Below, in pieces: positions 11,046 to 22,160 of a DNA stretch of 64,000 nt (positions are counted from its first letter, which is position 1; each line of letters begins with the position of its first letter). The translations under genes and the position numbers were made by a program. The DNA lies in contig WARS01000981.1 of NCBI GenBank assembly GCA_008933995.1, positions 868,001 to 932,000 on the forward strand, written 5' to 3'. This DNA comes from Datnioides undecimradiatus. Its lineage: Eukaryota; Chordata; Actinopteri; Lobotiformes; Datnioididae. Under the pieces are notes generated by a model, which saw nothing but the letters and a program-made list of their open reading frames with translations, was not told the DNA's origin and searched no databases.

Positions 11046-11256
11046 ACCCATTTGGACTTTGTTATGTGGAAGTTCATACGCTCGCGCACTAAGTGAAAAC
11101 ACACTAAACAGGAAACTGGCATTTTGATTGATGAGGATAGTTAGAGATGAAAAGCGTTACACAAAAAGAACAAAACACTTTTCAATTAACACACACATTG
11201 TTCCCTGATACACATATGTAAGCCAGGATCAGAATAGAGCCAGACTTTTGTGTGTC

Positions 11257-11287
<31 letters not shown>
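11257..11287 (+). repeat. Compound (TG)n(AG)n microsatellite
   Basis: About 20 bp of TG followed directly by AG dinucleotides. Confidence 0.93.
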
Positions 11288-13369
11288 CACTTCCAAACCC
11301 TCTCAGGCCCTGCCTCATTGTAACATATTTCCAGATTACAGAGTCAGATGTATAAATATTGGTTTAACTTCCCTCGTTTTCCTGTCACACGTGCGTCTCC
11401 CACCCACTGGTTTCTGCTCGGGCCTGTGATTTTAACTCCCTGGGAGACACCCACCCAAACACTCTCCCACCTCTTCAGCCAGCGACCATAAAAGAACCCA
11501 ACCGAGCTCTCGACCACAGGGGTTTCAGCTTAGATGTGCGCTCTGCTCCCTCGGACTCAATGGTAATCAGTCCTGTGGGTGCCTGCTGCATGAGCCACAT
11601 TGTGTTGTTTTGAACGCAGCTTGTGTATAATTGCATACTTGCATTGTTTTGTGGCCCCCTAAAAAAAGGTGCATCATTACTTGCAGCAACACTTATTAAA
11701 TATCTGCTGTCGACCGCCGCTACATTCTCCTCCTTCAGACACACTTTCTGTCAGGATGATGTTTAATTGCAGCAGCAGCAGGGGTTTAAAATAATACTCT
11801 ACATTAGCTGCATTGATGAAGTGACTAGGTCTAATCTACTTGATGTCACCAGGAGGAAGCTCTAAAGTCCTCACATGCAGGAAAGAAACCACCCCTTTTT
11901 ATACAAGTGATATAACAAAAACTAGCTTTGGAGTGTGGAGATCACAACATCCCTTCTGTAATTATTCCATACAGGACTTTCTGTGCAGCGGAGAAGCAGA
12001 GTAGCCAGTGGCCCTGTCTGAACATCAGTTGGGGAGCAAGCGGGATAACAAATAAATATAATAATCTATCTCATCCAGCAGCGAAGGTGAGGTTTTTTTC
12101 ATTTAGCATTGGGTGGAATAAGTCACAGCAGCAGAATTGGTCATAAATCATTTACCAGAGTACTTTTTTATTAGTACACAGTCAGGCTGTTGCTGTGTAC
12201 TGTGGTTCACTTCAGGTTAGCAGGGTTCAGCGAACACACTAATACTAATACACTAATACTGCAACGATGGCCAGTTTTAATATTACTCATATGAATTTGT
12301 GGAAATATTATTGCTCGCATGCACTCACACACACCCCTCGTTCATAGAAATTGAACCACTGTGCCAAAATACATACTAAAAACACAGTTTTTGCGATGAT
12401 GTCTAAAACCTGTGATGGCCAATCAAATACGAGCGAGTGCTCATTCTCTTGTATGGTTGAAGTGTGACAGTGCCATGATTTGCTGGTGACATGTCAGTCT
12501 TCAGGGCCAAATGTGATTATTGTCACTGCTGTGATTTCAAAACTGTCTAGCATTAAAAACTGCTCTGCATCGCTCGGATAAGCGTTCAGATTCAGGAAAC
12601 TCAAACTGAATTTCTATTTTATTCTCTCACTGGTACCTGAAACAACATCCAGCTCAGACTCTTTGGGTTACTTTAACAGAAGCTTGCTCTCAGTGTCATT
12701 TATCAAAGTGTGTCTCCTTTGCTTGTGGCAGCTACTTGCTCCAAACCCACTGGGAGCAATCCACTGTTTCCCAGCAGAGATGCACGGCCTCATATACGGA
12801 TGCGCTGATTCTCTTCACTCCCAGCTGCACAGCGTGCCAGTGCGTGCTGAAGGTCACGGTCTGATGAAGCCAGCAGAGCCACGTCTGTGACGTGAGACCC
12901 TAACAGAATCATGACAAAGGGCACGCTTTACCTGGACTTGCCTGAGTTTGTCTAAAAGTCCTTTTCCACAGTTGTCTTTGGTGAGCACTGAAGCTGCAGT
13001 GCTTCTGGTCTTCTGGTTACCGCTGCTGTTTCAGAAGATGTCTGGACCAACCAATCCCTAAAGGCCTGTGTCTAAAGCATAATGGCCTCCCTGTCCTCGA
13101 CAAGGCTCTTTGGTTATCGATGACTTTCTTACCGCAGTTTCTTGCAGTCTCATTCACTGGTGAAAGCTCCATCTCAGAGTCCACCACCTCTTCAGGTGCT
13201 TGGTTCCAGACCAAGTGCTCTACTTTTGGGTTAGCCCTCCACTTCCTGCACCAGCTCTTGTTTGTTCCCAGACAAAGAAGTGGCATTTCATATCACTTGA
13301 CCTAGTCTCTAACATCAGAGGAGAGCACACTGCTGTCCCCTCCTTTTCCTGCAGCCTGGTTTGCAATGG

Positions 13370-13600
13370 AAGCATTTAGCTAATGCCCAGGTCAAGGGCC
13401 AGCCCATCAGAGGCTCTCCTGGGAGATCTCATGAGGATTTTTTGGGGTTCCCTGTACCATGCAAGGCACCGCTGCTCCTCATGTAGGGTTTCTGAATAGC
13501 ACTATCTCTGGCCCCGCCTCCTGGGGCCTTGGGAGATCCCAGCCGAAACCATTGCCCCCAACAACACAGCTCCCAAGGTTAGAGAGACAGACAACCCCTT
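13370..13600 (+). repeat. Degraded LINE-like fragment
   Basis: The order CTGGGGCCTTGGGAGATCCC, then CCCCCAACAACACAGCTCCC, then AGACAGACAACCCC resembles a dispersed fish non-LTR retrotransposon segment that I recall as a run of ACAACA-TAGCTCC-AGG-ACACACAAACCCC motifs. It is too degraded for a family name, and no open frame is left. The adjoining minus-strand frame at 13017-13286 may be part of the same relic. Confidence 0.4.
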
Positions 13601-14336
13601 CCTGCTTGTTGAGTTGGTGATACACAAGTGATCTCTGATATGCCAAATCTGTGAATACAGTTACAACAATTAAAACTCAAAACTCAAAACTAACACATGT
13701 CCAAACAGCAGACACAGCTGTGTTTAAGTCAGATATTGCACTCCGATGTCAGACAAAACCAAAAACACAGCCAAGAGGGGTGTGAATCTCAGACTTACAC
13801 TGACCAGGCAGACACGAACATGACTCCAAATGAATCCTCATAGTGCTTCACCCGAGCTGGACCTGTAAATAAACACCTGTTTATGAACACATTAGGCATA
13901 TTTATTTAAAAGGTGAAAAAAAGTCAATATTGTGTGTACAGGTTGTTTCTGCTGCCGTCCAGTGGCCAAAAATCAGCTGCTGTAGGTTTGGGGTTTCTCT
14001 AACTTGACTAAACTAAAACTGCTTGGTTATGTTTGGGTATATCCTGGTCATTTGATGCTTGACAGGGAAACATAAGCAGGTTTCTGAGCACAGGTTCCCA
14101 CTACTTGTCTTGCACTGCAGCTCAGCAAGAAAACAATCTCACAGCATCAGAGGGAATTTCAAAGAAGAAGGAGCACCGGCGCTGAAACTCACACTAGCTT
14201 CAGAATCTTAGCTTCACGAACTTTAGAAGGAATTTTAATTATGTCTTTTGATTTTGTTCACCATGTACATTCGAATCGGGGTGGAGAGGGATCACTGCAG
14301 GAGCCAGTGTGGAAAACTGTGAACCTGAATCCTCTG

Positions 14337-14798
14337 TGTCAGGGTTTTGATGTTGAGTTCTTCTTCTTTTGTTATTTCCTGTTTTATTTTGAAAAGTGTT
14401 TCCCTTGCATGTTTCTGTCTGCTTGTTTCCTGTTTCTTGATTAGTTGATTGGTCTCACCTGTGTCTCGTTTTCCTGCCCTCACCTGTCTATTTAAGTTAT
14501 GCCATTGCCTTTGTTCTCCGTTGGTGCATTGTTAGATTAGACTCCATGTTCTTGCTCTGTTAACGTCCATGTCCATGTTCGTAGAGTTTTTGGATTTTTG
14601 TTTCTTTCTGGATCTTTGATTATTTTGGGATTATTGAATACCTTGTTATGTTTGGACTGACTCCCTGGACTTCAACCCTGCCTGCCTTGACCATCCATAA
14701 GCCTTAAGCCTCATAAATAAACTGTTAAAAGATCTTTTTGTATCCTTGTCCCTGCCTGCGTCTGGTTCCTGCTCTCCCCTCGTGACCAAGTCCTGACA
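14337..14798 (+). mobile_element. Solo-LTR-like element, copy 1
   Basis: 462 bp starting TGTCAGG and ending CCTGACA, so the ends are both TG...CA and inverted. Inside are a TATA-like CTATTTAAG (about 14489) and an AATAAA (about 14716), the order expected of an LTR (U3, TATA, R, poly(A), U5). A second copy lies at 30827-31248 in the same orientation, sharing TTATTTCCTGTTTTATTTTG, TTGGTCTCACCTGTG and AAATAAACTGTTAAA. The flanks CTCTG and CTCAG could be a decayed target duplication. A non-autonomous DNA element with short inverted ends is the alternative. Confidence 0.7.
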
Positions 14799-15246
14799 CT
14801 CAGCAATTTAAACCACCAGTGTCGTTCAGCTCTGGTTGTGTCTGTAGAGACATGACTCAGCAAATCGTCTGAAGGACTGAGCTCCACCTGAAAAACGTGA
14901 TGACATACTGTGGTTCTCCTTGATTTACATCACACGTAGCTTAGTATATTGCAGACGAACATGCAAAGGCCAGACAGTAAAAAGTGTTTTGTGTCTTTTG
15001 TGTTCTGTTTTCATCTTGAGGACAGAGGTCCTGGATGTCAGATCCACTCAATCCCAAATCATTTTTCACTGTTAGTTTTGCATGTGTTGCAAAAGGTCAG
15101 AAACATGACATCCCCGTTGTACAGCGCAGTATCTCAGCTAGCAGTAGCTTTGAGGCTGGAGTGCAATAAAAATAGTCTCGGAATAACAGAGGCTGAAAAA
15201 GCCACTGGCGATGGTTTGCTTGTTTGAAGTGGGCCACGGCCACCCT

Positions 15247-15261
15247 ACCACACAGTGTGGA
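15247..15261. promoter_or_regulatory. Paired RUNX-type cores upstream of panx3
   Basis: ACCACA (reverse of TGTGGT) at 15247-15252 and TGTGGA at 15256-15261 face each other about 200 bp before the probable panx3 first exon. Mammalian Panx3 is known as a Runx2 target in bone and cartilage, so the location fits; binding here is inference from short motifs. Confidence 0.3.
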
Positions 15262-15269
15262 CAGACCAG

Positions 15270-15273
<4 letters not shown>

Positions 15274-15302
<29 letters not shown>
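15274..15302 (+). repeat. (AC)n microsatellite upstream of panx3
   Basis: An AC tract of about 29 bp, roughly 180 bp upstream of the probable panx3 transcription start. Confidence 0.95.
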
Positions 15303-15303
<1 letters not shown>

Positions 15304-15459
15304 CTGCATGGCCCAGTGTTGGGCACTGGAGGTCTGCTGCAGTCAGTGCCATCTGGGCGCCTACACGCTCCCAGATGTCCTCTCTGTAATTAGAGACAGA
15401 CCCGGCTCGGCCTGGTCCAGCCCAGATCCAACCTCTCATTTACAGAGGCCCTCCCTGAA

Positions 15460-15553
15460 TACTTAAGGAGCTTTCCAACACAGTGCAGGCCTTCAGAAGA
15501 ACTCTTTGGATCTGCAAACCAATTTCTAATAGTAGAAAGCTGGAAGACTTAAG
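15460..15553 (+). other. panx3: Probable non-coding first exon of panx3
   Basis: A strong donor AAG|GTAAGA lies at 15553/15554. A pyrimidine-containing acceptor (TATCGCTGCATAG) ends at 15845, ten bases upstream of the start-codon A at 15855. Together they suggest an untranslated exon starting near 15460-15480, just after the AT-rich GAATACTTAAGG, spliced to 15846. The exact start is not visible in the sequence. Confidence 0.45.
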
Positions 15554-15854
15554 GTAAGACTTTCATAATATGCTCAACACATTTCCTTGGAGTAATGTAA
15601 ACTGCACTTTTAACTGAATTTCCTCCTGGAAACAACACAGAGGTTGGATTTTATTTCTCTGGCACTGCAGCTTATTATATTATACGCTGTGAGGAGTGAC
15701 AGAGAAGATAAGAAAGAGAAATGCAAGCAGTGACATATGACAAAGGTCATGAATCTGTTTAGTGCTTACAGCACTGAGCAGCAATATCTTCCTTCGCTAC
15801 TTGACCGTGTCAAAAAATATAACCCCTTTCCTTATCGCTGCATAGGCGTTCAAA

Positions 15855-16038
15855 ATGTCCATCGCCCAGGCGGCGGCCAAGGCCATGCTATCTGATGCCC
15901 TGCTGCAGGACGGCCCCGGGATAAACCGGATCAACCACCTGGAGCTGGAGCTTCCTCTGGACAAGGTCATCAAGTATGTGTCTGTCGGCCTTCCGCTGTT
16001 GCTGGTGTGCATGGCCTTCGCCCGCGAGATCTCCCTGG
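15855..16038 (+). CDS. panx3: panx3 coding exon 1: N-terminus and first membrane segment
   Basis: 184 nt, residues 1-61 plus one base of Gly62; donor CTGG|GTGAGC. It encodes the amphipathic N-terminal segment and TM1 (VSVGLPLLLVCMAFA), which line the pore in pannexins. Confidence 0.93.
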
Positions 16039-19009
16039 GTGAGCAGCCGTCTGTCTCTGTCCTGTTTTTAAAAACTATGTTGGGACGTTTGTTTGGTATT
16101 CCACTTGCTTTCGCTCCTAATTATACCCTATATTCCCAAGTGCTCGTTTTTTATTCCGTGGTTGTGTTTTGGCTTTGTGGTCTGTCTGTGTCTCTGCTGC
16201 ACTTTTATGCAGCGTCCTCTGCAGAGTCAAACCATGTACCGTTTGTCCTTGAATTGCTTATTATTTGCTCGCCCAGCTGCATTTAGTTGAACTTATGATA
16301 AGGTGGAATATCATACATACCATTATAAAGATACTTATTATTCTTCCTTTGGCCCATGGTATTCAATTCGAACTTAACACAAGGGTTAAGTGACCCAAAT
16401 GTGTTTTATTTCAGAGTGGAGTTAAAAGTCCTGAACCATGACAATGAACATGTCTGTGCTCTCCCCCAGCAGGCTTTTATCTTGGCACTCAGATACATCT
16501 CCTCATCCCTTACAGTTCCTTTCTTACAATTCCTACTTGAGAAACTTAATATTAAGCGCAATAACAATGAGAGCTCTAATTACAGTCATTTCCTTAACAA
16601 AATGAGTGTGCTGTGAAGCAAAAGGGAGAGAGTACCTATCATAAAAGGAATACACCGTCTGTTGACTCCGTTAAGACATCCTCAGGATAATAGATACCAC
16701 AAAAGCTACAATGAAATTATGACATTACAATAGTGAAAACGCAAAATCAAATCGGCTCCATTCATACATTTATCGACTGCTCTGCTGTTTCATTAACTGC
16801 CAGAAGTGTTTTTAGATGAGAGGAAAAAACATGTTTTGAATCAAATCTGGAGCATTTCTAAATGAAACACGGCCACAGCCTTTCTGTCCACGGTCGTTCA
16901 AAGAACACAAAAAGCATACTGACAGGCCAAAGTATATACGTGGCAGGTCTGCAGCAGAAGTCTATTGCCGAGGAGGCTGACTCCCTTGACTTTGAGCTAA
17001 ACATCGTCTCTTCAGCGCTGGTCTGCAATCAGCCCGGTGCTCCTGATGCTAATTGCCATGGGGGATGATTGAGAGCAGCGTTCACTAACGCTGGCACGCT
17101 GTAATTACAAGGCGAAGTTCTTCTGTGGCAGCTCCCCCCTATTTGAGTCAAATGAGAGGATATGTTGATTAACCGGGGGGGGGGGTAAGAACATGATGTG
17201 GTGCCGGGGTACGCGGCTCAGCTGATGGATCTTGGCTGCCTATCTGGTGGGTTGTCAGTTTCACAACAGTGCTTGATTGCGCTACTGTCTGGAGTCTGGT
17301 TTACTTGCACCTGGACTCTCAGCCAAGAATTCTTGTACAAAGCACAAACGTGGGGAGGATCTGCCAATGTTAATTGGGGAGTGGGAGTAGGTGATAGGAG
17401 CTGTGGAAGAAATTTAGGTTCCCACACTTTGCCAAGTGATTTCCAGGGGTGGGGAGCAGAGAGGGGGGGTTATTTTACAGGATTTCATGAGAAGGCACGA
17501 GCCGTTGTGTTGTATTTAGGGTGACTTGTCAACGGATGCGCCCACACATGCGCTCGCAAGCAAAGCAAAGTGGAAAAATAGATTCCCACAGAGAGCTGCA
17601 TGGGAACAAACAGTGGTGTCAGTTAGTATTATGAATACAGCACCTGTCGTAACTTACACCCAGGAAGGTACCAAAGCTCCCATCACTATAGATTTGAGCA
17701 AAATGGAACTGGATGGAACAACTGCAGGGAAGCCTTAAAAACACCAGTAATGTTATGTTCTCCTCAATCCTTTTGGAAATTGAATGCAAATAGATATGAC
17801 AATCTCATTATAGTCATTTTTCACTGATTTGGTTAATATTAACATATTTGCACAAATGGAAGCAGATCATATGATTTGCTTAGGGATTTGTTAAGTGACA
17901 GCTTTGGTGACACAGGACATGATGATATGATGACAGCTCTGCAGAACCTTTTTTAGAAATTATACACTGTAACAGTTTCTTTTTAATATGTGGCTGCCAA
18001 GAATGGATGACGCTGAACCGAGCGCTGTTTTGTTCACTTCTCAGACCATCTGTCCTCATCATTAGTCTCACCATGTTGGCCATCTACTTTTAATTCAGAA
18101 TAGAGCTTCGGTATATGTCATTACAAACTGGCCCTAAATGTATTATAAAGGCAGAGTGTGCTGCTTTGAATGACAGATGACGGACGGCCAATCAAAAGCA
18201 TCAATGCCCATATGTTCTTAAATGTAGCTCTCTTCTTAATGTTTACATGAATAGGTGCAAGCTGAAGAATGGAGTGACTAATATAGTATGTGAAATAATA
18301 CGAATGTTAAAATGACCTCGGCTAACCACATGAGACATTAACCAACACAGATAATACATGTTTCTGTTCAGGGTCAGTCTAAAAATACAAGCTGCAGCCT
18401 CCTCCTTCTGTAAATATCAATGCAAGGTCACTTTTAAAATGAATATAGTCCATGGTAACCTCAGCTGCCATAATTATATTTTAGGTGTCACTATCAATAT
18501 GGTCAAATGTGGTTGATTAATTACATACACACACATACGTGTATAATTGGACCATGTAATGGTTTCCTGTAATGAGGCGGACTGGCAGCAGAAATCCCAT
18601 CCTGACAGTAAATTAGAGGTGGCGTGTTTCTACTTACAGAAAGCTGGGCAGATGTGGAGGCTGCTCGTAAAAAATAGAAGCACCATGTTTCTGTTGCAAA
18701 ACACAGAATCTGCTCAGTGGGGCACACCCTTGGTGCGTTCCCTCCCACACTCTCTGTTTAAGGGTGGAGGAGCCTTTGGAAATGACAGATGGGTTGTAGA
18801 GCATGGATTCAAGTGGTTGGACTACATGTGGTTATATCAAGGTGAACTAAATATAAGGTGGAGGAGCCCATGTTTGGAATGGAGTCATCAGGGATTTTAA
18901 ATGCCAGGTTGCCATTTAGAAACATGTGATTTTGTTAGTGAAATTCTATAAAAACTGAAAAAAGGGCCTGCAGAAGCTGTCCTGCCTGCGTCTGGTAGTG
19001 ACCTCCGGC

Positions 19010-19045
<36 letters not shown>

Positions 19046-21159
19046 ATATCAAGTGTTTTGAGACTGCTCACAGGCACATTGATAAAGCAGGATCAAAGGA
19101 TGCTGCTGGAAGTAATTCCCTGTATTAGCAGATAATGTTACAGATCAACATTTGTTTATTCTGCAGGGCCTCAGATCAGCTGTTTCCCTCCCAGCAATTT
19201 CACCATCAAGCAGGCCAGCTATGTAGACACGTACTGCTGGGACTCTCTCATGCATCACGAGTTCGACAGCGATGGGAACTTTGAGGAGCGTTCGCTCTGG
19301 GTGCACAAAGTAAGAGATTCTGATCAAGCTGGCTTAACCTGTAGTTTCCACCTACGATAACTTTTCTGCAACTGACAAAACTGAGGAGCAGAGAACCATT
19401 TTTGTTGCTAAAACCATTGGCAAAGTATTCAAAGTATTGACATTTTGGATAAAAATAGTTCCGAACCATGATTTCTGGTTGTTCATTTGGATACTTCTTC
19501 TTTCAACTCTTTCCTGACACTTTCTCCCCACCTGCGCTTCCTCGCTCGCAACCTTTTCTCTCATTGTCTGTTCAGATGTTCCCGTACTCTCTCCTGGCCA
19601 TGGCGGTGTTGATGTACCTGCCCGCTCTGATCTGGCGCCAGCTCGTCATGCCATCGCTGGGCTCAGACCTGCTCTTCATGATTGATGAACTGGATAAGTC
19701 GTACAACCGCTCGATCCGACTGGCCCAGAGCATTCTTGATATGAGGCAGAACACAAAGAACCCCCTCACATTTCAGGCCGAACTGAGAAGGTAAGAGACC
19801 GGAGACTGTTGGCTTGCAGCAGTTCATTGCTTTTTATGTCTGTTCCAGATAAAATGTTCCCATATGCATGTTTATGTTTTCAGTCACAGATCTTGAGTGC
19901 TGATTTGTCCCCAAACTAGAGTATGCTATGCTAATATAAACTGATTCCCTCAGAGAAACTGGGTCATTGCAGCAGCGAGTAAGGATGATCTGCCGGAGAG
20001 AAAAGTCGCTCAAAGGTTACAGAAGAGATCTCATGCTCTCATTTTCCATCTCTTGATCAACTGGAAGAAATGTGCTCTGGGAAATTGAAGAGTAATGTTT
20101 TCTTCTCCCTCAGCAACTACCATTTATACGCTGTTGCACAAAGCTTTTCATCTGCAGTCTCAGTGGAGGATTGGCTGTTTTGATGGGCAGCTCCTAGTAG
20201 CCAAAAGTAGAAGATTGTGGTTGGGTCGGGACGCTCCCAGCTGGGAATGTGTGTAGCTGCATGAACACGAAGGAGAACATGCTGCTGAGTTTCCTCTCCT
20301 CTCCTCTAATTGCAGGGCCAAGAAGAAGCGATACTTTGAGTACCCTCTGCTGGAGAGATACATGCAGTGCAAACAAAGCTCTTACTTCCTCGTTAGCATG
20401 CTCTTCTTGAGGGGCTTCCTCCTCTTGACCTTCATGACGGCTGCCTGTCTCTACCTGGCTTACTTCCACCTCTCCGCCTTCCTGCAGGACGAGTTCAGCT
20501 GCTTTGTCCGCACGGGTATGCTGCGCGATCAGAACTGGGTTCCTGAACTGGTTCAGTGTAAAATGATTGGCCAGTTGGTTTTTCAAGTGATAAGCGTGGC
20601 CAATGGAGCCATCTACGTCCTGCTGGGTCCTATAGTGCTCTTCAGCTTGATCCGGCTCTTTGTTTGGGACACCACCTTCATCTCTGTCTACGAGGTTCTC
20701 CCAGCCCTGGATGTTATTAACCAACGTAGTTTAGGTTGCCCATTGAATGACCTCAATGTCCTTCTGCTCTTCCTGCGCGCGAACGTTGCACACTTGAAGT
20801 CCTACGGGCAGGTGAGGGCATTGTGCTCACTGGCACCGCCGCAGGTGGGCAACACCACTGCAGGGCAGGGCTTGAACGCAATGCTGACCCAGGAGGAGAT
20901 GGAAGAACGTGAAGAAGCTGCGATGGAGCTGGTGGAGGAGGTGGAGGAGGCCAAAGAAGAAGGGAAGCTCAGCCTAGTGGATATCATGACTATTCTGGGA
21001 GCAGCACAGGGAAGAGTGGTAAACTGCAGCGAGAAGAGGCCCCTTGTCGAGGAGAATATGAGTCTTGGTACCGTTACATTTATCTACACACTCAAACGTT
21101 TTCTGCTAGTGGCTATTTTTGTCTATATCATTTGGGATGTACAGAAAATTATTAAGTGA
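15855..21159 (+). CDS. panx3: panx3 (pannexin 3), complete coding sequence in four exons
   Basis: Pannexin large-pore channel of the plasma and ER membranes, mainly in cartilage and bone in mammals. Exons 15855-16038, 19167-19309, 19576-19790 and 20316-21159 join in frame through GT-AG introns to give 461 aa. The start has A at -3 (CAAAATGTCC) and encodes MSIAQAAAKAMLSDALL. Membrane segments lie at about 40-57, 112-131, 204-231 and 268-294. Loop cysteines are Cys67, Cys85 (loop 1) and Cys243, Cys262 (loop 2). The N-glycosylation site Asn72 (SNFT) matches the PANX3 loop-1 position. DLLFMIDELDKSYNRSIRL and LGCPLNDLNVLLLFLRAN are family signatures. PANX3 is about 390 aa in mammals; the extra length is C-terminal: an acidic helix (374-396) and a hydrophobic tail (about 432-454). 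A good cryptic donor (CAG|GTGAGG, 20811/20812) lies in exon 4, but the homology continues past it. Confidence 0.93.
16039..19166 (+). other. panx3: panx3 intron 1 (3.1 kb)
   Basis: Bounded by GTGAGC and CTGCAG. It contains an 11-base G run (about 17175-17185), a (GT)n tract (19014-19041) and an unassigned stretch rich in homeodomain-like cores (about 16980-17180). Open frames such as 17198-17524 and 18547-18900 do not resemble proteins I know. Confidence 0.85.
19014..19041 (+). repeat. (TG)n microsatellite
   Basis: A TG tract of about 28 bp in panx3 intron 1, about 125 bp before exon 2. Confidence 0.95.
19167..19309 (+). CDS. panx3: panx3 coding exon 2: first extracellular loop
   Basis: 143 nt between CTGCAG and AAA|GTAAGA. 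It encodes GPQISCFPPSNFTIKQASYV and CWDSLMHHE, including both loop-1 cysteines and the SNFT glycosylation sequon used to tell PANX3 from PANX1 and PANX2. Confidence 0.94.
19576..19790 (+). CDS. panx3: panx3 coding exon 3: second membrane segment and cytoplasmic loop
   Basis: 215 nt between GTTCAG and AGAAG|GTAAGA. It encodes TM2 (SLLAMAVLMYLPALIW) and the start of the intracellular loop (LDKSYNRSIRLAQSILDMR); it ends two bases into an Arg codon. Confidence 0.94.
19791..20315 (+). other. panx3: panx3 intron 3
   Basis: 525 bp bounded by GTAAGA and TTGCAG, ending in a CTCTCCTCTCCTCTAATTGC pyrimidine tract. No feature was recognised inside. Confidence 0.88.
20316..21159 (+). CDS. panx3: panx3 coding exon 4: TM3, second loop, TM4 and extended C-terminus
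   Basis: 844 nt from the TTGCAG acceptor to TGA at 21157-21159. It encodes KRYFEYPLLERYMQCKQ, TM3, the second extracellular loop with Cys243 and Cys262, TM4, and the conserved SVYEVLPALDV and LGCPLNDLNV blocks. After VRALCSLAPP comes a region unlike mammalian PANX3: acidic EEMEEREEAAMELVEEVEE, then SLVDIMTILGAA (similar to the mammalian VVDFMTLLAG), and a hydrophobic end with FLLVAIFVYIIW. Confidence 0.92.
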
Positions 21160-22160
21160 CCTCCAGACTACAGATACAGGCTCTGAAAATGAAAAGCAAG
21201 GGCTTTAAATATAATCTAACATAAGCAGTTCTCACTGAACAGCCACTGAATACAGAATAAGGTCATATCCAAGTGGACCTGAGGAGGCAGTTTGAGAAAC
21301 GTTTGCGACTGTAATCAGTGAACTCAAATAACATTTTTTTCTCAGCTTTGTCTGTAACTCCATTACTTTTGTTCTTTCTTTTTGAGACCAAAACTGCCTT
21401 TATTTCTAAAAGAGCTTTAAAAACATTGGCCAATGTAGAAGAGATAGATTTGTGGTACTTCCTAGCTCTAACTGCCCTCTCTGTCTCTTCACAGAGCCAA
21501 ACCACCAGGGGTACCATGAGTTGAAGGAGACTGCACCATTTAGTCATTACTAAGCCTCCTACGGACTGAATCAATGTGATAACACTGGGGGGGTGGGGGA
21601 TTGGGTGGAGTCGGGGCGTTCTCTACAGTAGATTTTCAGGAGTACTGTACCCACAGAGACTGGGGACACCAATCACGGGTTTCTGCGGTCTGAAGACAAA
21701 AAAAACCTCTTTTAGAATTACAGGGCAAATTGTTCTGGCTGAAAATGTCAATGCATTTGGATTTGTCAGGTTTCGGCGCCTGTAGCCGCTGCAGACTTTC
21801 GCTCTGTCTCTTAGTTCGGTCCAAGTGTATTTCCAATGAGGCTAGTAGTCGAAGGAGAACATGCACGTGACAGTGGCTGTTGCGATTACGAAGTGAGAAC
21901 ACGGAGCGAGTACGAGCAAAGTGGAGCAGTCGATTGAGGGGCAGCGTGACGTTTTTAGCGGCAACCACAGATTCCAGTGTCAGTAACTTTCTGTTCTGGA
22001 GATGAGGTGCAGAATATTATATTTGTTGTCTTTGTTTTTGCTTCTTTCTAATGTTATTTACTTAATCAGCAATGGAACAAGTCTTTCTTTCTGTGAATTA
22101 TATATTGTATTGTATCGTATCTCATTCAAAAATAAATGGGGTTTGTGTAGTTTCTGGTGT
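21160..22160 (+). other. panx3: panx3 3' untranslated region
   Basis: Non-coding sequence after the stop, ending at an AATAAA (22131-22136) followed by GT-rich GTTTGTGTAGTTTCTGGTGT. The end point is inferred from this signal; a later AATAAA near 22675 is an alternative. Confidence 0.55.
22131..22136 (+). promoter_or_regulatory. panx3: Candidate polyadenylation signal (AATAAA) for panx3
   Basis: The canonical hexamer about 0.97 kb after the stop codon, followed within 10 bases by a GT-rich element. Confidence 0.5.

Larger units (their letters stand above)
11046..15459. other. Spacer between pknox2 and panx3
   Basis: About 4.4 kb with no recognisable exon. It contains a TG/GA microsatellite (11257-11287), a degraded LINE-like stretch (about 13370-13600), an LTR-like element (14337-14798) and an (AC)n tract (15274-15302). 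The remainder, for example 11700-13000, shows no coding potential or named repeat. Confidence 0.75.

Noticed and set aside
20194-20724. 176-aa open frame on the minus strand
   Set aside because: Antisense shadow of panx3 exon 4, whose plus-strand frame has clear pannexin homology.
20811-20812. Strong donor-like CAG|GTGAGG inside panx3 exon 4
   Set aside because: Pannexin homology (VRALCSLAPP against the mammalian LSVLCVLK segment) continues across it, so the constitutive exon runs on; kept only as a possible alternative site.
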